From the NCBI GenBank assembly GCA_963457665.1, contig OY735219.1:42256714-42320713 (forward strand): a stretch of 64,000 nucleotides of DNA, read 5' to 3'. The stretch's first letter is position 1. Every line of letters begins with the position of its first letter. Positions 56,590-64,000 of the stretch are shown here, piece after piece. A model generated the notes under the pieces. The model had not been told where the DNA came from and did not search any database. It worked only from the letters and a program-made list of their open reading frames with translations. This stretch comes from Thysanoteuthis rhombus (Eukaryota; Mollusca; Cephalopoda; Oegopsida; Thysanoteuthidae). The position numbers and the translations under genes are program-made.

Positions 56590-56718
56590 ATTTATATGAC
56601 CATAACTCTAAACCTATCCATAAATACTAACCCTAAACACTAACCATAATACTAACCGTAAACACTGGTCGTAATACTAAACTTAACCCTAACACTAACC
56701 CTGAATCTAACTTATATC
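56590..56718 (-). repeat. Degenerate telomere-like patch (C-rich strand)
   Basis: Repeated ACTAACCCTAAACACTAACC-type phrases over about 120 bp, variants of CCCTAA. The longest of three such patches in the last 9 kb. Confidence 0.55.
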
Positions 56719-56719
56719 A

Positions 56720-57345
56720 TTTGTAGCTAAGTTCAATAAATTACATGTTTAAATGGTCAGGATTTCTGCTTTGATTTGAAAATTATTTTTTTGTAAAATA
56801 AATTCTCCAATAAGGTTAAAAAAAAGTGAAGAAACTGTCATCATAGAAATTAGTGATGAAAAATGCCGTTCTGGGTTCCCCAGACAAATATAGTGAAACA
56901 AAATTAAACACAAAAATGTTTTGAATTTAACGCAGAGAAAGTAACAATCGACGAGTTGTTATTAAATTTGATAACTCAAGTGATGTAAAGAATTTTCTTG
57001 ATAAATTTAGTAAATTTATTGAGAATTATCATTTTACTTGACGTGAAAACTTCACTTGTAAATATGGTTCATTGGTAGAATATCAGAATGTGCACCACGA
57101 GACGTAAGATTCTACAAAAAAGGTATAACATCCACTCAAACTCTTCTACATTAAATTTGTCCGAGGAAAGGAAGGTTGAAATCGAGGCAACGGTGACGTC
57201 AAAATCACGCTAATCCGATTCTTGTGAAAATTCATGTTATTTGAATATCGTCTTATAAAATTCATATGCATATATTGATTTCTTTCAGCGCTACAAAATC
57301 AAAGAAATGGGATTTATCTAGTATTAGAAATCTGAACTATCCCAA
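56720..57345. other. No gene seen
   Basis: AT-rich sequence. Nothing recognised. Confidence 0.35.
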
Positions 57346-57349
57346 GAAT

Positions 57350-57762
57350 ATCATCATCACCAGTCTTTTAAAGACCGTCATTGGACATAGATCTTCCTCG
57401 GGATTCGCCACACTTCTCCATCATTGGCGTGGCGGAGCCAGTTTTTTCTGAATTGGTCTAGTTCGTCTCTCCATTTAGTATCCTGCTGGCCTCAGTTTCT
57501 TATGTGATCTCTGGGGATCCATGTTGTGAGTCGTGATGTCCATCGGGTGTCTGCCATTCTTGCAAAATTGACCAGCCCGTTGTCATTTGAGTTTTCTAAT
57601 GGCCTCCATGATGTCTCAGACTCCTGTTTTCTCCCTGATATGTTTTGCTACCTTTTGATCTCTCCGTGTGAGATTGAGCATGATTCTCTTTTGTGCACGT
57701 TGAATACTTCTCAGTTTGCAAGTCTGTCTCTTGGTTAGGTTCCATGTTTCAGCTCCATGAGT
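57350..57762 (-). pseudogene. RTE-like LINE, 3' end with ATC tail
   Basis: Tail ATATCATCATCACCAG at 57350, then the marker boxes GTCATTGGACATAGATCTTC and GGATCCATGTTGTGAGTCGT, continuing upstream in sense as far as the TTTCAGCTCCATGAG box at 57748. In the minus frame R-R-D-Q-K-V-A-K-H-I-R-E-K-T-G-V is shared with 50.4 kb (R-D-H-K-A-S-Q-Y-V-K-E-K-S-G-V). Minus strand, about 410 bp. Confidence 0.7.
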
Positions 57763-58135
57763 TTCTTCAATTCTCAAACAAGTCTGGCTGACTGGCTGTA
57801 TGGATGGGTTTATTACGCGTACAGGCTGCACCAACTGTGCTAGAGAGCTGAAAATTTAAACATTTACTCCTTATTATGTTCAGATGAAACGTTGTGGTTT
57901 GGGTTTTTTGAAAAAAATTGAATGTAAGCTCATGCTAAATTGATCCCTTAGTTTGTGTCCGGCAGCATTCACGCTTGTTTTTATTTATTCATTAAAAAAA
58001 ATTAAATACGGACTTTTCTAAATGACCACAGTCCGACCAAAAGGCGAGACATGTAACTTATTCGCTGATCAGCTTTTTTCCAATTTTTTAGTTGATCACC
58101 TCCAACACAGCATTCTGCCAAAAGACATAGATAAT
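57763..58135 (-). repeat. Dispersed family A element, copy 10
   Basis: Starts at TTCAATTCTCAAACAAGTCT where it meets the LINE; contains GCGTACAGGCTGCACCAACT, CTAGAGAGCTGAAAATTTAA, TTAGTTTGTGTCCGGCAGCA and TTAGTTGATCACCTCCAACA. Inverted orientation. Confidence 0.65.
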
Positions 58136-58139
58136 GCGA

Positions 58140-58775
58140 TTGTTTTGATTGCGTTTGTTCGAAAAATACGTATATTTCTTTTTAAATTTTTTGAGCAGTC
58201 ATTGGCTTTTATCTCTCATGAGCCAATACTGCATAAAAGGTACAGCAATGATATCCTGTTGGTCGGTTAACCAAGTGCAAATATAAGAATGTTACTTCTT
58301 TACCAACCATTTCCCAATCCCCTCCTTGATCTTTGTGACACGTATTGTAACTTTCCAAAATACTGATTGTGAACGTGAATGTTATCACATTGATAGTGTC
58401 AATGATATAAAGACGTCAACGAAATTGGATTCACACAGAATTAATCTAAATCGTTTAGATTATGGCAGGTAGGAAATCCTATTACCAGTTGGATCACCAA
58501 TGAAATCAACCAGTTTTTAATTCATTGAGTTTTAAAAAAAAATTATATCCTTGTCTTAATTGTCATGGAAGAATATTTTTAAAAGAGGGTTTTTCAGTAT
58601 GTATATTAAAGTGATTGGATTTTTGTAACTTGTGAATTTTGACCCCCACACACGCGGATTTACGCCCACAAAACAACAATCCCTGAATCCCACACGCAGA
58701 TACACTGGAAAAAAAAGTTTTACATTGTAAAACTTTCAAAAAATGCCTCTAATTTGTCCCAAGTAAATTATTCAT
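58140..58775. other. No gene seen
   Basis: AT-rich sequence. TTTTACATTGTAAAACTTTC near 58717 is a small palindrome. Confidence 0.35.
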
Positions 58776-58779
58776 CTCA

Positions 58780-59096
58780 AAGTGATACAGTATATAAGGA
58801 AGAAAGCGGGTGTCTGTGTCATCATAGAAACTATTAAAAAACTCAAATGGCGATGGGCAGGCCATGTGGCAAGAATGAAAGACAACTGATGGACATCCTG
58901 TCTCACAACATGGATCCCCAGAGATCACATAAAAAACTGAGACCGACAGCACACAAGATGGAGAGATGAAGTAGACAGATTTAGGAAATACTAGCTCCAC
59001 GACGCCCATGATAGAGAATTGTGGCGAATCCTGGGGAAGGTCTATGTCCAACGACAGACGTTAAAAAACTGATGATGATGACGATGATGATGAATC
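58780..59096 (+). pseudogene. RTE-like LINE, 3' end with (ATG)n tail
   Basis: Sense copy. Frame with stops: I-K-K-L-K-W-R-W-A-G-H-V-A-R-M-K-D-N, later H-I-K-N, then T-R-W-R-D-E-V-D-R-F-R-K-Y, then H-D-A-H-D-R-E-L-W-R-I-L-G-K-V-Y-V-Q-R. This is the end of the LINE protein. It finishes with GATGATGATGACGATGATGA. A minus-strand open frame across it is a shadow. Confidence 0.75.
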
Positions 59097-59159
59097 ATGA
59101 ATTTACTTCAAGACAGACTGATAGATTTTATCCACTAGTGAATAAAAGTGTTGGTTAAA

Positions 59160-59262
59160 TGTATGTAATTACCTGGTGACTGTGGGTTCGATCCTACGGT
59201 CATTTAGTAGAAATGAAAAAAAAAAAACAAAAAAAAAAACAAAACAAAAAAAAGAACACTAA
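59160..59262 (+). repeat. tRNA-like B-box with A-rich tail (SINE end)
   Basis: A B-box GGGTTCGATCC at 59184 followed after about 25 bp by an A-rich tail of about 45 bp (AAAAAAAAAACAAAA phrases). The A-box side is not clear. Fits the 3' end of a tRNA-derived SINE different from family E. Confidence 0.4.
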
Positions 59263-59264
59263 AG

Positions 59265-60895
59265 CATTTGCTCTGTTAGAGTTCAACAGCAGCTGCAGCT
59301 GAGATCCCAGCGGGTTATCTCCCTTGCAAAAAATCAGCATTTCGTTCTATCTCACGTATTCCAAACAAATATCCGAATATCTAATAATGATAATAATTCT
59401 TCATCTCAGAAATTATGATAGAAACACCCTTCAATCTTATCTGATTTATAAACATGATTTATTCATGTGCATCTAAAAACTTAACATCTACTTTATTAAT
59501 TTCTTTGAATGCAGTACATATTATAACGTAATATTGGAAGATCAAACCAATCTTCTTCAAAGTGTGTCAGATATAAATTTCATATCATAAAATAAAATTT
59601 CATTGAGTAATATGTACTCCAGGTTGATAAAATCTGAAATGATAGGTGGAAGAATTCTATCGAGAAAAGGGTAATTGTTTGGACCAGGTTCGCAAAGAAA
59701 AGGTGAGATATCTACCAATTACTGAAGAAAAAGAAATAAAAGCAATGAACTTGATCCTTTGAAACGATTGAATTTAGCTACAAAGAATATAATTTAGGGT
59801 TAGTGTTTACGGTTAGTGTTTGGGATCACGGTTACAGTTGGGGTTGGAATTAACAAAAATGATTAAATACTTTTTCATAATTCTAAGACTAAAATGAATA
59901 TACAGTTGAAATTGTTATCATTGAATGATTAAATAAATTTTCTTCGTCATCATTATTTCACATTTACGTTGACCTATCAACAAGTCTAATAAAATAATGA
60001 CAGGAAAAAACATTTATTTTACACAACAAATATTTATTTTCCAATATCGACTTCTCAGTCAGTACACATGACCCAAAACACTTCTCCATCAATCACAGAA
60101 CATTACACATTGAAATATACAGATGGAAATTCAACTAATAACCCTGTCAGGCTAGGAACTTATATACGATTTTTACTTATCCACCCTTTTCTTTGATGTG
60201 TTAGAACTTGTTCCATTAAAATATTTTCTTTTGTTCATAATATCAAAGTATATATGATTCTACTTTGTGTCAAGTAAAAAGATCAGAATAGAGATATTTA
60301 CTAAAGAAGTTTAAAAAGATTTAAAAGGTGGTTGGGGTATTGAGAGGCAGACATTTGGATACCTGACATGGCCTGAGTTAAATGTAAATGAAAAAAAAAA
60401 TGTTTTCTCGAGTCATCTGTCAAATATGTAATCAATTCTCATAGATTTACGATAAGTATTTGCCAGTTTGTGTTTTACATCTTTAAAGATAAAGACATCG
60501 CTTCCCCTTCTCAGTCACGTATCAGTTAAAAGTCTGATTAGCTGATTAAATTTGTTGTCTCAAATATTTTTATGACGCTTAATAGACGCCATTGGGGTAA
60601 AATGAAAATTACACAAGATGGTCGATCTTATGATGCCTAATTCAATTTCTTGTAATCAAGATCTCAAACATGCATAAATCATTAACCGATGAATTCCTAA
60701 CTAATTTCATCAATCAAAACATATGACTATATACACTCACCTGCTAAGACTAGTGTCTTTATCTTGGTTGTTATTGTCACAACGTTTCGGGGTGTCTGAA
60801 ATAGTCAGAAACCTTTGAGAGCAATAGCCAGAAAAAAGCAATCTATCTGACATCAGAGGTAAATAGGAAATGATCCAGAAGACCTGCAGTCCATG
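59265..60895. other. No gene; includes a telomere-like patch
   Basis: AT-rich. GGTTGTTATTGTCACAACGT with TTCGGGGTGTCTGAAA near 60769-60800 resembles GGTTGTTTTTCATACAACGT with TTCGGCCGTTGTCC near 61850-61890, so a dispersed repeat is present twice. Confidence 0.35.
59793..59850 (+). repeat. Degenerate telomere-like patch (G-rich strand)
   Basis: TTTAGGGTTAGTGTTTACGG, TTAGTGTTTGGGATC and ACAGTTGGGGTTGG. A weaker version of the 56.6 kb patch, in opposite orientation. Confidence 0.4.
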
Positions 60896-60900
60896 CGAAA

Positions 60901-60901
<1 letters not shown>

Positions 60902-60947
<46 letters not shown>

Positions 60948-60955
60948 CATACATA
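60902..60955. repeat. (CA)n(TA)n microsatellite
   Basis: About 34 bp CA units then short ATATAT and ACATACAT. Confidence 0.95.
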
Positions 60956-60981
60956 TGATTATAAACTGCGAATATATATAC

Positions 60982-61291
60982 ATAGAAACTTATTTGAAAT
61001 GATCTCCCGCCATTACACTTCTTAATACATGACTGTCGCGTTGAAAGAGACGAATTGACCGAGAAGAAATGAGATAGAAATTTGGGTTGAAAGTAGTTAT
61101 TTTGGCCTTTGCATTACCGGCGGCTGTCCAGCTCAATGATAAGAGCATCGCAATTTTGAAGCGCCTCCCCTATCGGTAGCAGATTCGATTCCTGCAGCTG
61201 TCCCATTTACTGTAATTGTTTATTCTATTTACGTGATAGCGGGTGATGCATTAACGGTGTAACGACCGGAAATCATTTTAGATAAGTTTAT
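60982..61291. repeat. Family D inverted-terminus element with tRNA-like core
   Basis: Left terminus CATAGAAACTTATTTGAAAT, GATCTCCCGCCATTACAC; right terminus GGTGTAACGACCGGAAATCA, TTTTAGATAAGTTTATG (reverse complements with mismatches). Inside: GACTGTCGCGTTGAAAGAGA, the tRNA-like core 61119-61205 with A-box CCAGCTCAATGATAAG and B-box GATTCGATTCC, and TTTATTCTATTTACG. Followed by TATAATATAACGCAATTTAT and (TA)n. Confidence 0.8.
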
Positions 61292-61326
61292 GTATAATAT
61301 AACGCAATTTATAATCATTCTGTCAG

Positions 61327-61327
<1 letters not shown>

Positions 61328-61385
<58 letters not shown>
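61328..61385. repeat. (TA)n(TG)n microsatellite
   Basis: About 40 bp TA then about 18 bp TG, adjoining the family D element. Confidence 0.95.
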
Positions 61386-61609
61386 CATAGCTTCTCTATG
61401 CCGCCTGAAAACATGTTATTTCTCCAATATACAGTATTTGTGTTGTAAAAATCATAAAATTATCATCTGTATGTACAAATAAAAATACGGGAAAAATTGT
61501 TAAGGCGTTTTTTATGTATACACAATGCATAAGTATGTTGTAAAATTGTGGTTTTCTCAACCAGTCGACTAGTTTATTTACTTCCAAGCGTCTCAATAAA
61601 AAAAACCCT

Positions 61610-61800
61610 TCCGAACTTGTCAAGATCATCACTTTATCTTATACTGTGCCCGTCACAATCTCGTTTATGATCTTGATGGATCTATGTTGTGTTGAGTTGT
61701 GATGTCCAGTAGTTATCTGACATCCTTGTGAGATGGCATGTCCCCTGTTATTCAAGTTTGCAAATGTTTTCTAGGATATCTCTGATATCTCTGAATTTTT
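61610..61800 (-). pseudogene. RTE-like LINE, heavily decayed 3' fragment
   Basis: GAACTTGTCAAGATCATCAC, GGATCTATGTTGTGTTGAGT and TTGTGAGATGGCATGTCCC keep the family order on the minus strand. About 65-70% like the other copies by eye. Confidence 0.5.
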
Positions 61801-62044
61801 GAGATGAGGTATTATTATTATTTCTATTATTATTCGGACTATCCTCATCTTGGTTGTTTTTCATACAACGTTTCGGCCGTTGTCCTCTACGGCCTTCATC
61901 AGGTATCATCTGGTAGATGTGGGAAAGTAACGAACCGAACCCTTTATTTGAACGACGGGGGTATATTGACCGCACTCCCCTATTAGCATTAGTATTGACT
62001 CACGCTGGAATAGAACCTAAAACCATCATGATAGAAATGATATC

Positions 62045-62248
62045 TCTGACACAGATTTGACTACATTGTTTGAGAGGGGAGCGAAAAGATACTTAACCGA
62101 CATCTTCAAGATAATAAATGATTTTACAAATTACGGAATAATGTTTAATAGATATGGTAAGGCGGGAGATTCACTAGCTGGGTCTAATACAAAAATAAAG
62201 TCGCAAAAAGTAATTGATTTTTCGCCAAAACAATTTTGAAATCTTATG
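62045..62248 (+). pseudogene. CR1/Jockey-type LINE, C-terminal fragment
   Basis: Frame reads L-F-E-R-G-A-K-R-Y-L-T-D-I-F-K, F-T-N-Y-G, then K-S-Q-K-V-I-D-F-S-P-K-Q-F and a stop, parallel to F-E-R-R-T-R-G-N-L-I-E-T-F-K ... K-S-Q-K-Q-I-D-F-F at 21.0-21.25 kb. Confidence 0.55.
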
Positions 62249-62519
62249 TACAAAATATTTCAAGTATAAATAATTTAAAGAATCACTTAGATAATTTTAG
62301 AGCCAATGGGTAGAAAATAGATTGATTGGGCAATAAAATGTGCCTGATGAATGTTCCTCTGCACTGGTAAGCTTTCAATTTAAAAACAAATAAAATTCCA
62401 TGCATTTTATAACTTGAATGAATGTAAATTTTACTCGGATAAGTATTTCCAATGTAAATTGTTTAAAGGAATGCCTATAGAGGCATTTTATTCAATAAAT
62501 GAATATACCGGTGTTTGAC

Positions 62520-62748
62520 TTTAATGTGCTACTTTGTGATCTTTCCACCTGATGATTAATTAGTATGATGTGTTTTTCCTGAGCACGTTGGGTAGTTCTT
62601 GGTTTGAGTTCCATTTTTCAGCTCCATAGGCGACTATAAGGACGACGAACTGGTTATAACTTTTTTTAAGACCAACGGGATGTTTTTGTTCTTGAAGGTC
62701 GGACATGCTCTATCAAAAGCTTGCCAACTTTTTCTTCGCTTGATATTT
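62520..62748 (-). pseudogene. RTE-like LINE, internal fragment
   Basis: TTTCAGCTCCATAGGCGACT, ACCAACGGGATGTTTTTGTT and TTGAAGGTCGGACATGC on the + strand; corresponds to 50420-50640 of the better copy, without the 3' tail. Confidence 0.6.
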
Positions 62749-62812
62749 TTCACTTGTTAACGTGCATACACATGATTTGCTACATGCTTCTCTGTTTCAT
62801 TGTGTAATTCTG

Positions 62813-62814
62813 TC

Positions 62815-62863
<49 letters not shown>

Positions 62864-62885
62864 ATATATACATTCATACATATAC

Positions 62886-62968
<83 letters not shown>

Positions 62969-62990
62969 TGTGTGTGCATGTGCCCGTGCA
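62813..62990. repeat. (CTAT)n(AT)n(GT)n compound microsatellite
   Basis: About 45 bp of CTAT, about 60 bp of AT with ACATACAT breaks, and about 50 bp of GT. The Ile/Tyr/Ser and Cys/Val open frames across it are artefacts. Confidence 0.95.
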
Positions 62991-63181
62991 CACACATATA
63001 TGTATATGCCTTTGAGTATTATTTGGATAAAGACATTCAACAATATCAAAATACAAAAGTATCATGCAATTTAGGAAATTCTATTTTACATCTTTCGCTA
63101 CTGTGACATAAATGCTGAACGTGAGTTGAACGCTATTTTTGAAAAACTTCATTTTTCATCATTATTTCTAATGAAGCAACG

Positions 63182-63394
63182 ATGGTAAAAGCGTCACATT
63201 ACTTCATTATATGTCTATATATTTGCATTTTATTTTCATGTTGTTTATTCGTCGTCACCCTCAAGGTGAAAAAGGAACAAGCACCAATGACTAAAGGAAA
63301 CTTGAAGAAGGAAAAACAAGCCCATTTCTCTCGTTGTCAGTATTTTCCATCCAATGATGGTGGTGACGCCTATGTACCCTTCCTTAATTGTTGA
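63182..63394 (+). CDS. Small open frame with N-terminal hydrophobic segment, uncertain
   Basis: 70 codons. Residues 7-26 are hydrophobic with three cysteines (F-I-I-C-L-Y-I-C-I-L-F-S-C-C-L-F-V-V), like a signal peptide or signal anchor, followed by a Lys-rich hydrophilic part. A possible donor (CTCAAG/GTGAAA) follows codon 28, so it could be a signal-peptide exon. No known family is recognised; it may be chance in AT-rich DNA. Confidence 0.2.
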   Translation: MVKASHYFIICLYICILFSCCLFVVTLKVKKEQAPMTKGNLKKEKQAHFSRCQYFPSNDGGDAYVPFLNC

Positions 63395-63499
63395 CGTGCA
63401 ATATTGCTTCAGTGGTATTTCCGTGAAATGTTGATTAAGGGAGTTACAACTATCATCCATATTTCACTTGTTTATGTCAAACATTAATAGATAAAAAAA

Positions 63500-63665
63500 A
63501 CAAAAAACAAAAAACCATAAGTTCAATGATGAGTTCACTGTCTGTGGTGCTAGTAGCTGGAGGTGGAGGAAGAAAAATAAAAATAGTCTTCCTTTTGAAT
63601 TAATTGATTATCATGCTTGTAAAATACTGCAATTCTGGGACTATTATTTTCAATCAAATACACCA
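63500..63665 (+). repeat. Dispersed segment shared with 19.93-20.10 kb
   Basis: CCATAAGTTCAATGATGAGT, a GGAGGTGGAGGAAG block and ATTATTTTCAATC in the same order as at 19.93 kb. Further downstream GAGATGTGTAGACACA (about 63790) matches 20.70 kb. Confidence 0.5.
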
Positions 63666-64000
63666 AATAGAAAAATGCTGAACATGTGCATTCTATGATT
63701 GCATTATAGCAATAATGACGTGATGCCTTCAATGATATCATATCCATTCCTTCCTTCTTATTTCTGACTGTCGATAAAGCGTCTAAAAGAGATGTGTAGA
63801 CACACCAAAGATAAAATCCATGATAATGATTAGACGATTCATCATTTCGATGTAATTGAACTCATGTTTCCAGTGACTAACGAATTACTGATATTAGGTG
63901 GGCATTTAAGCTTGACTTTTGTATAAATTGGTTAATGAGTCGAAGCAATTCACTCCAAACATAGAAAGTTGCAAAAGATAAATATATTATATAGGGAAGA
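63666..64000. other. No gene seen
   Basis: AT-rich end of the window. Apart from the block shared with 20.7 kb nothing is recognised. Confidence 0.35.

Noticed and set aside
56590-56718. A chromosome end
   Set aside because: The telomere-like units are degenerate, short, in both orientations nearby, and followed by 7 kb of ordinary sequence.

Overview
This window is animal nuclear DNA, not bacterial. It is AT-rich, has spliced introns with GT-AG borders, tRNA-like SINE sequences, APE-type non-LTR retrotransposon fragments and very long (AT)n tracts. The single gene I can support well is a peptidoglycan recognition protein (PGRP) whose sequence and repeat setting suggest a lophotrochozoan. 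A mollusc, most likely a coleoid cephalopod, is my best guess; this is inference, since no sequence in the window names the species.

Layout. Positions 1-12 kb are repeats: two copies of a TAGAAACTGTCA-ended element (called family A here), two degraded sense copies of an RTE-like LINE (3.6-7.3 kb) each followed by an antisense piece of the same LINE, a 5S rRNA-like remnant, several foldback sequences, a three-copy 60 bp tandem repeat and a 106 bp higher-order repeat. At 12.0-12.17 kb lies a candidate exon with a 3' splice site, a start codon, a signal-peptide-like coding stretch and a phase-1 donor. Positions 12-38 kb are dense in (AT)n microsatellites, tRNA-like SINEs, inverted-repeat elements and LINE fragments, with no other gene that I can support.

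Positions 38.86-43.91 kb hold the PGRP gene on the + strand: exon 1 (signal peptide), exon 2 and exon 3, with introns of 3,054 and 1,314 bp. The joined protein is 227 residues, keeps all four predicted zinc ligands of an N-acetylmuramoyl-L-alanine amidase (H59, Y94, H168, C176), and ends in a hydrophobic tail that predicts a GPI-anchored or membrane-bound form. Its role would be binding, and probably cleaving, bacterial cell-wall peptidoglycan at the cell surface.

Positions 44-64 kb return to repeats: a fragment of a transposon-derived gene family (47.2-47.6 kb), a long antisense RTE-like LINE with a recognisable FADD reverse-transcriptase site (50.1-51.55 kb), a second 5S rRNA-like insertion (49.5 kb), a mariner/Tc1-like transposase remnant (54.4 kb), three telomere-like patches, and two elements combining inverted termini with a tRNA-like core (52.4 and 61.0 kb).

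Apart from the PGRP gene, the most unusual signals are: (1) a family of elements with roughly 35-55 bp inverted termini carrying a Pol III tRNA-like core (five occurrences); (2) two independent 5S rRNA-like sequences; (3) a 38 bp near-perfect hairpin with a second copy partly replaced by (TA)n; (4) a second signal-peptide exon 26.7 kb upstream of the first PGRP coding exon, in the same splice phase. All repeat families were defined by eye from copies within this window; coordinates of repeat edges are approximate (about +/-20 bp).
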